Below, piece after piece: positions 53,822 to 64,000 of a stretch of DNA of 64,000 nt (its first letter is position 1; each line of letters begins with the position of its first letter). The notes under the pieces are model-generated. The model searched no databases, was not told where the DNA came from, and saw only the letters and a program-made list of their open reading frames with translations. This DNA is from Diospyros lotus (lineage: Eukaryota; Streptophyta; Magnoliopsida; Ericales; Ebenaceae). The stretch is taken from positions 32,068,753 through 32,132,752 of the forward strand of contig NC_068349.1 of assembly GCF_014633365.1 (NCBI RefSeq). The letters run 5' to 3'. A program made the translations under genes and the position numbers.

Positions 53822-55235
53822 TCATATCACTTCACATATTCCTTGAGTTATCACTCGAAATTCTGCCTCAGCACTACTGTGGGCCACCATTGATTGTTTT
53901 TTGCTTCTCCATGTTATCACATTTCCCCATACTTTGGTACAATATCCCGTTGTTGACTTGTTGTCCTCATTTGAACCTGCCCAATCTGCATCCACAAATT
54001 CTTCAATTCCTTTTTCCTTTATTTTTCGAAACATTAATCCTTTTCCAAGTGTTCCTTTAAAATACCTTAGTACATGAAATACTGCATCCATATGTCTTTG
54101 TGTGGGTGAGTGCATATATTGACTTATTTTACTTACTGCATAGGCAATGTCAGGCCTAGTCAAAGACAAATAAATCAACCTTCCCACCAAGTGTTGGTAC
54201 CTTTCTTTGTCTACCAGAATATCACCTTCTGTTTCTCTTAATTTCCAGCCCTTGTTTAGTGAAGTGCCAGTAGGTCTGCATGCCAACATCCCGGTGTCTT
54301 TTAGTAAATGCAGGGTGTACTTCATTTGTGATACAAATAACCCTTCTTCACTTCTAGCCACTTCCATACCCAAGAAGTATTTCATAAGCCCGAGATCTTT
54401 GACTTCAAATTCTGCCTTCAGCTTCCCTTTTAAGGCTTCAATTTCTTGTAGATCATCACATGTTACAATGATATTATCAACATAAATAATTAGAATAGAT
54501 TTCTTCCCATATTCTATGGTTTTCACAGACAAAGTATGATCAACTTGTCCCTGTTGATACCCAAATTGAATTAAGGACATGCTGAATTTTTTGAACTATA
54601 CTCTAGGTGACTGCTTTAATCCATATAGAGATTTTCTTAGCTTGCACACATTTCCTATGCCAGCCACCTCTTCAAAACCAAGTGGGATCCTCATATATAT
54701 TTTCTCATCTAAGTCCCCATTAAGAAATGCATTCTTAATATCAAACTGAAACAATGGCCAATCTAAATTTACTACAATAGAAAGGATTACCCGGATAGAA
54801 TTCAATTTAGCCACAAGTGCAAATGTCTCCTCATAATCTATCCCATATGTTTGAGTGAACCCTTGGGCCATCAACCGGGCTTTATACCTTTCAACACTAC
54901 CATCAGCATTATGCTTCACAGTAAATACCCATCGGTATCCAATTATCTTTTTGTCTAAAGGTCACTATTTTCCAAGTGCCATTTCCCACCAGGGCCTTCA
55001 TTTCTTCCATAACCGTTGCTTTCCATTTAGGATCCTGCATTGCTCCTTGGATATCTTTTGGAATAACTATACTATCAACTTTGGCAATAAACCCTCTGAA
55101 TTTAGGAGACAACTTAGCATAGGTCAAATGATTTTTCAGTGGGTATTTTGCACAGTACCTTACCCCTTTTCGGTGGGTATTTTGCCCAATCCAGCCTGTC
55201 CTCAGGTGCTGCATCACTGCTAGTGTCATGCTCAT
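53822..55235 (-). pseudogene. copia reverse transcriptase and RNase H remnant
   Basis: Reading right to left: an early RT segment (55235-54909) shifts frame near 54915 into YKARLMAQGFTQTYGIDYEETF and KNAFLNGDLDEKIYMRIP. A TAG at 54596-54598 stands where copia elements have Trp, then the frame continues from 54580. The catalytic YVDD box is YVDN (changed last Asp). LTRPDIAYAVSKISQYMHSP and the RNase H motifs ADWAGS and SSAEAEF follow. The protein cannot be active as it stands. Confidence 0.92.
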
Positions 55236-55275
55236 TGTTGAGAGTTTCCCTTGTTTCAGGGCTGTCCTCTAAACA

Positions 55276-56125
55276 TTATTCTTCAGTCCTGTAGATATCT
55301 TTTGAAGGACCAATAGCTGTTGGTAGAGATGATTGACACTGCTGCAGCTTAGTTTGGTCTTTTGGTCGTCGGGAATAAACAAACAAAGGGTCAGCTGGTT
55401 TGGTATTGTTCTGACCAGAACAATGGCCAAATACTATTGTGTTAGAATTAGTGGTTAATTCAGGATCAGGAGTTAATTTAGGGTTAGCTGGAGCTATACC
55501 TGCTATAGTAGGAGGGGATTTCACTGTTAGTGTGTTATTAAAGGTTTTAATAATTTCTCCCCTTTGAGAATACACTGACAGTTAAAGAGTGGGAGTTGGA
55601 AGTGGATCAGTGGGAAGATCCATAGATGAGTTGGACTGATAATAGGGAATATCCTCATAGAATGTAACATCGGAGGAAATATAGTATTTTCGGTTCATAG
55701 GGCTGTAACACTTGTATTCTTTTTGGGTAGGAGAATAACCAATGAAGAGGCATTTTAGGGCCTTGGGATCAAGCTTAGTACGAGAAGGACTATGATTATG
55801 AACATAAGAACACAACCAAACACTTTAGGCGCAAGAGATTGGAGAAAATGAGCATGAGGATATAAGGTACAAAGGGTATCAATGGGGGTTTTGAAGTTCA
55901 AGGTCTTGGAGGGTAGACAGTTTATAAGGAAAGCTGATGTAAGAACCGCCTCCCCCCAGTATGAATGAGGGACATGGGTTGTGAACATCATTGCTCTTGC
56001 AACTTCTAAGATATGCCTATTTTTTCGTTCGACCATACCATTTTGTTGTGCTGTGTAGGAGCAAGAGCTTTGGTGTAAAATCCCATGGTCAAGCAAGTAA
56101 TTGGTTAGGTCATGAGAAAAATATT
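55276..56125 (-). pseudogene. copia integrase remnant (C-terminal half)
   Basis: The minus strand gives FSHDLTNYLLDHGILHQSSC then TAQQNGMVERKNRHILEVARAM and SYWGEAVLTSAFLINCLPSK, the second half of a copia integrase core. The downstream segment FIGYSPTQKEYKCYSP (55582-55815) is the typical copia GAG-pol linker. The N-terminal zinc-binding part and the first catalytic Asp are missing because the frame stops at the border with the nested element near 56125. A frame change joins the 56096-55755 and 55815-55582 segments. Confidence 0.9.
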
Positions 56126-58497
56126 ATCGCATTCCTAGGGTTACCTAGGGTTGTGATTGGAATTTGGGAGAGAAACTGGATGATAGACTTAAAGGAGGGA
56201 AAGAGAAATCAAAAGAGAAAGAGAGGGAGAGATTAGAGAGGAAACGAGATGGAGAGAAAATTAGGGAGATAAGAATTCACTTCATTCATCAACATGCCTT
56301 TCTCTACATTTTAGGCCCTATTTATAAGCTATTCAATAGTAAATGAAATCTGAAAAATAGCACTCATGTGCTCTTAACAACTCACAAAATACCTCCTACT
56401 AATTACTACAACCTTATTACAATAATGCCCTTCTAACTACCCATGAGTTGTGACATTCCCCTCTCCTTGAAGGGTTTCTTGTCTCTAAGAAACTTATTAC
56501 AACCAAGCCATTGTTTCTTCATCCAATGCTCGTCTTCACCCATTGGTTTCTTTTTCACTTTTCCTTCTTTTTATCTTGTTTTTTCCTTCTCTTTTGCTTT
56601 CTTTTTTCTTTCTCCTCAGCAGCAACAACAGTATGTCTTGCTGCTACACCAATGGAAACATGAGTAAGCAAAACAACAAGAGTCTCGGTTGCTTCAACAA
56701 AAAATCCCTTCCTTTTCTTCCTTTCATCTTGTTTCACTTTATCCTTCTGCATCCTCAATTGCTCTAAATCAAAAACATACTGTTAGAAGGTTTTAGTGTA
56801 ATCAATTTCATGCAAGCATCCTCCCTTAACCTCTAACCATTCTTGAACTGCCCTCCATTGGTTATCCACTTCGATTAAAGCACAAGTTTCCTCCCAATTG
56901 ACTGATTTCTCAGTTGGAGTTACCTGATCCATAATAGGTAATTTAATAACTCCTTCCATTCCTATTCCTTCAAGAGAAATAGATTTAAGATCTCCACAAT
57001 CTAAGGCTATTGTGGTCGTTTTCATTCCAAGATCTTTGCCTCCCGGATTGCTAGTAAACATCTCAGCTTCATCCTCAACAGTTACCTCCTCCAACGGTGT
57101 CATATTGAGGGTTTTAGAATTTGAATTCTCAGTACCAGTTGGGGTGCTTGAGATGTTGCCAACCATTGGACTGCCATCCCCCAATTCTTCAATCCCTTAT
57201 TCCGTTTCTTTTTCTTCCTCACCAGCTTCTTGCATCTCTAGCTTAACAAGCTTAGAAGCTCCATTGATAATATAAGTTTTGGTCCTTTCTCCAAACCGGT
57301 TACACAAGCCAATTACAAACTGCGGCCAGCTCAATTCCACCCTTCCCCAGCTCCAATTCTAGAACCACACATATGAAATTCCACTCAGATTAGCTGCAAC
57401 CATTTTTACCTTCTCCTTTTCAACTACTTGATGTTGGTAGAACACCCGTTTACATTGTCAGATCCACCATTTTAGCCTATCCTTGTCAAACACCGAAATA
57501 GCCAATGGAGCAATAGTAGGCAAATCAACACTTGAAATTGAGGTTGATAAAGTCCGATTAGCAGTCTGAAATTTAGGTGAACACAGGATTAACAAATGGT
57601 CCAACTTCCTACGGAGGTCCTTAATTTCCTTTGTTGCAGCAATTAGTCCTTCGGCCATCTCTTCAGTTCAATTTCTTGAAATTGCACCCTGTAACAGCCT
57701 CTTGATCAGCCTCTATGGATCCCTTCGGAAACTCTTCCTTGTATTAAAATTTAGCAATCCTTAATCCCTGAAATCTAATTCAGCCCTGCAATGGTTGCTT
57801 TCAGTTTAACAACCTCAATTCTTACTGCTAAACATGCTCCAAATCAAATTCTCCAAAATCCGATAGTGATTGCAATGGCTCTAATTACGCAGTTTCACTT
57901 CTCACCACTTCCCAATCTGAGTTGGGAATCACAACTGAAATCAAGTCAATTGAGAATCGCTACTTGCGGAATTCTCCTCTAGACCGTTTCGATCGCACCT
58001 GCCGTCGCAACTCGGTCACATATAGTGGCGGCACTTCTCACCCCACTTAAGATCCACTTAAGCCTGTATCGCCTAAACCACCACGCCTTCGCTACGTCTC
58101 AATTCTGAGTATATAATTGATCAAAGGAACTCACCTCTTAGGCTAGCTGCTTTAGACGTGCTTTGATTCTGGATCTCAGCTACGGTGTTGCAATTAAGGT
58201 AAATCGCCTTCTTGAATTGCAATTGCAGTAGCCGAAATCTGTTGCTCTTATCGCTGCTAGCAATCTGATCCAGAATTCCTTCCAGTTTAGATCGGAAACA
58301 CTTCTAGTAATCACCCATCACAGACTTGGTCACATACACGCTTTCCTTGACCGATCAATACCTCCTAAATTTTCAAGTTGAGAGGTAATTCTTTGTCGGA
58401 ATCGCTGGAACTGAATTGACTTGAGTTCAATTCGTTCCAAGTTCTACAGCAATTGCCGATTGCTGGAGTTCAATGAGTTCAATTCGTTTCAATCATC
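56125..58497 (-). mobile_element. Truncated gag-only LTR element inside the copia element
   Basis: The left LTR is about 56127-56455; on the minus strand it starts TGTCACAACTCATGGG, preceded by a purine tract (AAGGAGAGGGGAA). Internal reading frames include a gag start (57658-57458, MAEGLIAATKEIKDLRRKLD) and a later segment (57184-56783) with DNQWRAVQEWLEVKGGC. No protease, RT or integrase is visible. The 5' LTR expected on the right is missing: sequence passes from 5' leader straight into copia gag at about 58497. It belongs to the same broad family as 43742-47110. Confidence 0.75.
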
Positions 58498-58847
58498 TTG
58501 TTGTATTTAACACTATCAGCAGCACTCTCCCAAGTAATAGTATAAAACAAATCCATCTCATGCCATAACTCTACCAAAGTATTAAAATAATCTGTAACAC
58601 TTAGATTACCTTATTTAATGTTCCTTATGGCTGACCTTACCTCAAAGCTTTGAGATGAATTCTCCAAATCTGAATACATCTCTTGCATTGAGTCCCAAAT
58701 CTCCTTGGCTGTTTTGTAGAAGAGGTATGTCCTTTCAATCCTAGTCCCCATGGAATTTATCAACCATACCGTGATGGTTGAATTTTCTGCCTCCCATATG
58801 CTATAAGAGGCGTTTGTTGGCGAAGGAGCTGGAGTCACACCAGTCAA
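58498..58847 (-). pseudogene. copia gag remnant (UBN2-type capsid)
   Basis: The minus strand reads SIWEAENSTITVWLINSMG, TAKEIWDSMQEMYSD and, after one in-frame stop, GNLSVTDYFNTLVELWHEMD, the capsid of plant copia gag. It breaks off at about 58498, where unrelated sequence begins, so the nucleocapsid zinc knuckle and protease are absent. Confidence 0.87.
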
Positions 58848-59343
58848 ATATCTTGCTTATTTTTTGCCATTGATCACTAATAAAACTGATTGAAACCACT
58901 CCCTAAAATTACTCTCATTTAACTTATGGTGAGTAATTTATAGTGGGTGATTGTCGATTAAATGGCTGGACATGTTAGGAAAGGATTGAGAAGGAGCTGA
59001 ATGGTGAACAGCACTTGGGGAATTGGTGGTTGAAGTTTTTGTAAGGGTAGGGTTTTGGTTTGCACCAGCCATGATCTTTTCGAAAAGGGAAAAAACAAAC
59101 AGTAGAAAAAAAAAAAAAAACTACTTTAGGCTTAACTTAGTCTTTCATACCATGAAACAAGCAAGAAAAAAAAAATAATGCTTGATTAATTCTAAATGAG
59201 CCGAGAACAAGAAATTGAATACTCTACTTATCCTTATCTTTTCTCCTAGAAAATAGGAGATGAGATAGGATATTCTATCTCCTAAAACATATGAAATTAT
59301 ATCTCCTAAATTATAGAGATAACCTAAAATTTAAACATACACA

Positions 59344-59780
59344 ACAACAACAACATATCCAGCCTTTATCCCACTATGTGGGGTCAGTTACATGAATTCT
59401 AGACTTTCATGTATTTCTGTCTTTTGTCATATCTTCATTTAAATCCATACACTTCATATCAAACTTTAATATCTCTCCTAAAGTCTTCTTGGGTCTGCCT
59501 CTACCTCTTTTTTTGACTAATTGTTCAATTTCATCAACTCTCCTCATTGGAGCGTCTCTTGGTCTCCTTCTCACATGACCAAACCATCTTAGTCTAGTCT
59601 CTCTCATCTTCTTCTCGATTGGCACTACTCCTATCTTATTACGAATAACTTCATTTCTAATTTTATCCTTTCTTATATGGCCGCACATCCATCTTAACAT
59701 TCTCATCTCCGCTACACTCGTCTTTTGCTCATGCCAGTATTTGACTGCCCAACATTCTGAGCCATACAGCAAGACTAGTC
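59344..59780 (-). mobile_element. 5'-truncated RTE-type LINE in the right copia LTR
   Basis: Only the last 437 bp are present. The minus strand encodes the RTE C-terminal region ([44 protein letters not shown]). A perfect 12-bp target duplication TAAACATACACA lies at 59332-59343 and 59781-59792; the other copia LTR shows the uninterrupted site near 53432. The 3' end carries the ACAACAACA-type tail. Confidence 0.95.
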
Positions 59781-60307
59781 TAAACATACACATTCAAACT
59801 TTAAATTATAAGTTACAACAATTCAATCTACACAGTCGGATGGCCTTATCCTTCATAAACGATCTTCAAATTTGAATTTCGTCCAACATAGAAAGCTTGC
59901 AGGGCTCTGCCCCTTGAATGCATAAGAAATTACAAGGTAAGCTTCATAACCAAATTCTCGTACATTTTGTTGTTGTTCTTATTGCCTCTTTCTCAATTAA
60001 TTCTTGTGATATGTAGTAATTAAGATGGTATTCACTTTATTGTATAAACTGCTCAAGGCCTTGGGAGCTCCGAAGAGCTCAAGAATATACTGGGCTGGTG
60101 GTAAACCATTGGGAGGGAAAGAAGCCTTGCTACCGCTAATGACAGAATTTCCTCATTTATACAACAAGGAAGATCTTGCCTTGCCTGGGGAACTTGAGCC
60201 ATTTGGAAACAAAGCTTCCTTTATGGCTGCCCTTGACTTCATCGTAGCCGAGAACAATGATGTTTTCATGCCAAACATGGGCCATGCAATCCAGGTATTG
60301 CAGCTGT

Positions 60308-60545
60308 TGTAGAGTAGCACATTATCGTTGAACTGGGAGAGAGGAACGAATTTAGTAGTCTGTTGGCGCTTGCCCATACAGCAGGTACGTCGCTTGTGGC
60401 CTTTAACGCACTGGAGGCTGCAAGAGCATACCAACAACCTGGGCATTTGTACTTTGAAAGGTTTGATTTGCGCTCTTCGCAAACGGGCACTGATTTTCTG
60501 GGATTTGGGTTCGTCAAAGGTGTTTCTTCCGCTTCATTCATCTGG
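60308..60545 (-). pseudogene. Broken copy of BCD1 exon 1
   Basis: The minus strand from ATG 60541 reads MNEAEETPLTNPNPRKSVPVCEE, matching exon 1 of BCD1 at 50336-50102. The second zinc-binding Cys (24) is Arg and a frameshift follows Cys 36, so the zinc finger is lost. The copy begins a few bases inside the exon 1 end, directly abutting the O-fucosyltransferase pseudogene, and stops at a G-run just upstream of the start codon. No other BCD1 exon is present nearby. Confidence 0.9.
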
Positions 60546-60556
60546 GGGGGGGGGGG

Positions 60557-62260
60557 GAGAGAGATAAAGGTTAAGATTTGCAGAAAAGCAGAAGATCGCT
60601 AGGGTTTATTAAGAAATAAGAGTCGCACGGAATGAACAGGAAAATGGCAAGTAACCATATAATTTTAGTAATTTTTATGCTATTATAAAATTACAAATTC
60701 ATATGGCCCACAAAATAAAAGATACAGAATAGATCGACAAAAAAAAAAATAAAGGAATCAGAGATAGGAGGTTACGCCACGTGGCCACCCGAGCAACCAT
60801 CTCAAATCCTCGGGTGGGGGTCACTCAGGGGTGGCATGGCCTAACGGGGGCCCTCTGCGCATGGCTTGGCATGCTCGCGCATGGGTGCACAAGTATGCAA
60901 CAACACCCTGAGTAAGGGTTACTTTGGGCTACCGCATACGCGTCCACACCCTCGTTATTAATAGTGTATGCCCTAATACTAAATTTGGATGACATCTAAC
61001 AGACTTGTAATAAATACATTTGTTATATATTTGTATATATTAATAAAAAACAAGTTTATCTTTATTCATAAACTCTCCAGATAATCCTGTCACACAGTCT
61101 TAACATCTTGAGAACAAGATTCTTAAACAGAAGATTCAAGTGAGGCACACGACCATCTCATGATCCCATTGCTATAATAGATACCGAGGTATTCTACTCC
61201 TCGATCCTCGCATTGTTCATCGTGTCACCCACTCCCAAGATGACCGTGAACCCCAATGCAATTCTTTAAATAGGACACACAATCCATATTTAATCCATCT
61301 CATTTCGGGTTGATTCCCTAGTCTTCTGGCCTCTTTCAACCTCAACTAGTGGCACACCTCGCATCCTAAACCATTGGGACTCGAACCCCCTACAAGGTAC
61401 AAACCCTACTATGTTGCTCAAGATCTTCAACATCTAATCATCTCCCAAGCAGTCTGTTATGATGCTTTGGTCGACGGGTCTCTCACACCTTATTGCAAGC
61501 CATCCATCAGCCATATGCACGTGGGTCCCTAGATCCAAATCTGTCACTCGAAACACTTAACTAGTAGTGTCGCCACACTACTAGGGTTCCTTATCTTGTC
61601 CTTGCGAGTCATATCAGTTGCACCACTATTGTCTCATCAATTGGCTTGACTATTACACTATCATTTGACCACATTTGGTCTCTCACTTGATCCAATCCCT
61701 TGGATCCTTAATCTACACATCTTATTTCTGAGATACTAAATGATCCTCGAAAATACTTATCATCTAATCCGAACTCATTAGTTAAGACATGTCATATCTA
61801 ACTAATCATTCACGATTCGATCATCCTCGATAACCGCAAGTTATCACATCATTCATCATAAGGATTTCGACTAATGACCTCAAATTAACAATCTCTAAAT
61901 CTCTCGGATCCATAATCATGGTTATCGACTCATCCTTACACCCGAATCATATCATTGGATCCTAACTCTCATAGCTAGATTATTTCGACTAGTCATTCTA
62001 TCGCTTAACAAGGTTAGATCCTCAAATCAACAATCTCTAAGACTTCAACCATCAATCCTCGAATCTTTAAATAGGGATTTCTTTCTTTACGAACCATCAG
62101 ACTCTTTTTCCCCAAGCCTCCACTTGGGGTTTCTATTAATTGGTTCCAAATATTGGATCCCCTTAGTCTCCAAGTCAGACTTCTCATAAGTCTCCAAATA
62201 AACTTTCCCTCTGATACCAACTGTATCAGAGTCACTTAAGGCTTCCAAATAAACTTTAGC
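60557..62260. other. Mixed intergenic sequence upstream of the terminal gypsy LTR
   Basis: No gene seen. TGTTAGATGTCATCC on the minus strand at 61001 looks like an LTR start, with no partner found. 61080-62260 is pyrimidine-rich and could be leader or degraded internal sequence of the gypsy element whose primer site is at 62261. Confidence 0.4.
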
Positions 62261-64000
62261 TCTAATACCAACTGTTACACTCTGCTTTTCTCGAGCTTGT
62301 CACTATCTGGGTCCCATCATATAAATACATATTCTCTTTCCAAAATACATTTCTTAAACCTCAAGTACCATATTCCAAAGAGAAAACCCCCAACATATCA
62401 TTACAAATGCGGAAGTAATAATCGAAACCTGATATAGTACATAATCAAATTCACTTTAATCATCATAAGAATTCGTACCATTACCTCACATTTTCAAAAG
62501 TTAAATACATGGATACTCGTTTCCCGAGATAACAACTAAACACCTTAGGTGCAATCAAATGATACCTCAAATATATATTGCCATTTCTAACTCATCTGAA
62601 ACATATCCGGATCTCCATGAACAAACAAAATACCGAAATAACATGTTGAATCCATGGGATACGTCACCCCGTGCCGTCATATCTCAACCACCTCCTTGCC
62701 TAAGTTGCAAGTCTCAATTTGAACGTTTGAATATTCTAGGGACATAACTCAATTAGAAGATGAATCTTCTAGTGAGGGTTTAAAAACAGATACATGAATA
62801 CAAGATGCAAATACATGAACAATATATGCCCTAGTGTAATTTCTCTGGCCACCCAGCCCGACACGAAACCCTAGGCAAAATCCCGATCTTTTTCAGGATA
62901 ATCCTAACGTTGTTCCACCAATTGCCCTTGGGAAATTACGGTTACACTATCGGGGCAACATCTCAATCCCATGCACGAGTATTAATATGCTAATAACATC
63001 GTGCCCTGCAAATATCACAACTTTCCATGCAATATGACAAAATGATCATGACTTTCATAAATATCATGCATAATAAACAATTATATCATATATAAGTTTT
63101 GGAGACAAAATCACTCGCATTTAGCGCGAAGTTTGAAATATCTTGAAAAACGCGCACTGCCCTGATTTTGGTGCCAAACCTCAAAAGTTGCACAAATCAC
63201 TTTATCTCGAGCACAATAATCCTATAAATCATATTTATTCACCCAAAGAATCAATACTTCAATTTCTTATTTTTCCTTCATTTTCTCTCATTTTCCCTTC
63301 TAAAATTTCAAATAAATACCTCTTTAACTATTTTCTCCAATATTTTTTCACAATAATTTATAATATTCTAAGAACTTCAAAAAAAAATTCCATAACTTAC
63401 CTCGAAGCTTCATTTGCACGCAAAATGAGACTGGTTGTTGCGAAAATTGAGAAACCAGGAAGGCTAAAACCAAAACTTTTTGCACAACCTTCTAGGTCTC
63501 GATTTTATAGGAATCTAGCAATTTTTTTTCATATTTTTTTGAGCCCAGACGTGCCCTCACGCGCCCCCACAAGGTGCTCCACGCGCCCCACTCGCAGGGC
63601 CTGGCTGGCACGTGCATTGCACGCGTCGGTCGTCTTCATCCTCCAGCACGCCGAACAAACTACGATCTGCCTTGTTTTTTTGGCTATATCTCCTTTGTTT
63701 AAGCTTCGTTTTACCTCCCGTTTGAACCTATGCCTTCCTCTCTTCATCATCTATTGGATTATAGCTTCAAATAGGTCGATTGGAGCCATTTTTTGACTGC
63801 TCAACTCGATTTTTCGTCGAAACTTTATAACTCTCTCATCTTTCAATGAAAATTGCTCAAATTTCATAGGAATGATCCTCTAGACATAGGGAACAAAAAC
63901 CTCTTATCCTTTGCCCTCAATTTATTCCTGAACTCTCAAATCTGAGAGTTTAATTTTTTAACACATTCGATCATCTCTATTTATAGGCAACCCTGAGCTT
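62261..64000 (-). mobile_element. Ty3/gypsy large LTR with adjoining primer site, cut by the window end
   Basis: A primer-site-like TTGGTATTAGAGC (minus strand, 62260-62272) precedes an LTR that begins TGTTACACTCTGC at 62273. It shares GAACGTTTGAATATTCTAGGG and GAAGATGAATCTTCTAGTGAG with the LTR at 1343-3515, and 63430-63500 matches 35880-35940. The end lies beyond 64000. A second primer-like copy sits 50-60 bp away (about 62210-62224). Confidence 0.75.

Larger units (their letters stand above)
53264..59888 (-). mobile_element. Ty1/copia LTR retrotransposon, decayed, with nested insertions
   Basis: Left LTR 53264-53524 and right LTR 59153-59888 begin TGAAACAAGC and end AACA; the right one contains a LINE. 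Perfect 5-bp target duplications TAGAA lie at 53259-53263 and 59889-59893, inside exon 4 of the pseudogene. A purine-rich tract next to the left LTR (minus strand, about 53525-53540) and a degenerate tRNA-Met-like primer site next to the right LTR show minus orientation. Gag, integrase, RT and RNase H fragments occur in copia order (integrase before RT). The middle, from late gag to the start of integrase, is replaced by part of another element (about 56125-58497). By eye the LTRs differ at about a dozen sites plus one 26-bp indel, so insertion is not recent. Confidence 0.95.
51170..60310 (+). pseudogene. Inverted partial copy of the O-fucosyltransferase gene, disabled and split by a copia element
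   Basis: Exon equivalents are 51238-51799, 52087-52255, 52790-52879, 53022-53263 continued at 59894-59936, and 60048-60294. Introns and about 65 bp of leader also match the gene at 12260-15334, so this is a DNA-level duplicate and not a retrocopy. Disabling changes: TGC to TGA at 51406-51408 (codon 57); a one-base loss at the MNQQRNQ motif (near 51698); one extra C near 53050; a copia insertion inside exon 4; a stop just before the end of exon 4 (CAA to TAA at about 59923); the exon 5 acceptor AG changed to AA at 60046-60047; a 12-bp loss removing SHGG in exon 5; and no exon 6. The match ends at about 60310, just inside intron 5. Confidence 0.93.

Noticed and set aside
63143..63796. 217-codon plus-strand frame at the right end
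   Set aside because: Falls within a gypsy LTR whose homologous segment at 35870 onwards has no such open frame.

Overview
This window looks like nuclear DNA of a flowering plant, most likely a eudicot. It holds spliced genes with GT-AG introns, an Au-type SINE, a plant RTE-type LINE, Ty1/copia and Ty3/gypsy elements, MITEs and long AT-rich spacers. There are only three apparently intact genes, all on the minus strand; most of the rest is transposable-element sequence in several states of decay. No bacterial operon, CRISPR array, rRNA or tRNA gene was seen.

Layout. 1-3515: remains of a large-LTR Ty3/gypsy element (minus). 3516-9836: mosaic of LTR pieces, including two clean solo LTRs (5104-6994 with TSD GTCCT; 7078-8552 with TSD TATTG), a 34-bp minisatellite (about 8846-9350) and the short LTR next to it. 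12260-15334: complete six-exon O-fucosyltransferase-family gene. 15735-22143: MITEs, a foldback element and a 2.6-kb gypsy-like LTR. 22146-26982: complete 13-exon GH1 beta-glucosidase gene. 28150-29418: two MITEs. 30862-50336: complete five-exon HIT-zinc-finger gene for box C/D snoRNA protein 1 (BCD1). It is stretched to 19.5 kb because intron 2 (14.3 kb) and intron 4 (2.8 kb) carry nested transposons. 51170-60310: inverted, partial and broken copy of the O-fucosyltransferase gene, split by a Ty1/copia element (TSD TAGAA), one LTR of which carries a LINE (TSD TAAACATACACA). 60311-60545: broken copy of BCD1 exon 1 fused to the end of that pseudogene. 62261-64000: another large gypsy LTR (minus), running out of the window.

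The exon models were built by joining reading frames across GT-AG sites. All three genes then read through without a stop (533, 537 and 436 codons), which is strong internal support. Family names come from recognised motifs; no database search was possible. The three genes share no evident pathway: one is a probable Golgi glycosyltransferase, one a secreted or vacuolar glucosidase and one a nuclear snoRNP assembly factor. The most notable observations are the transposon-filled BCD1 intron, the datable nest of insertions in the O-fucosyltransferase pseudogene, a MITE whose 9-bp target duplication contains the beta-glucosidase stop codon, and gag-only LTR elements that share an unrecognised second coding domain.
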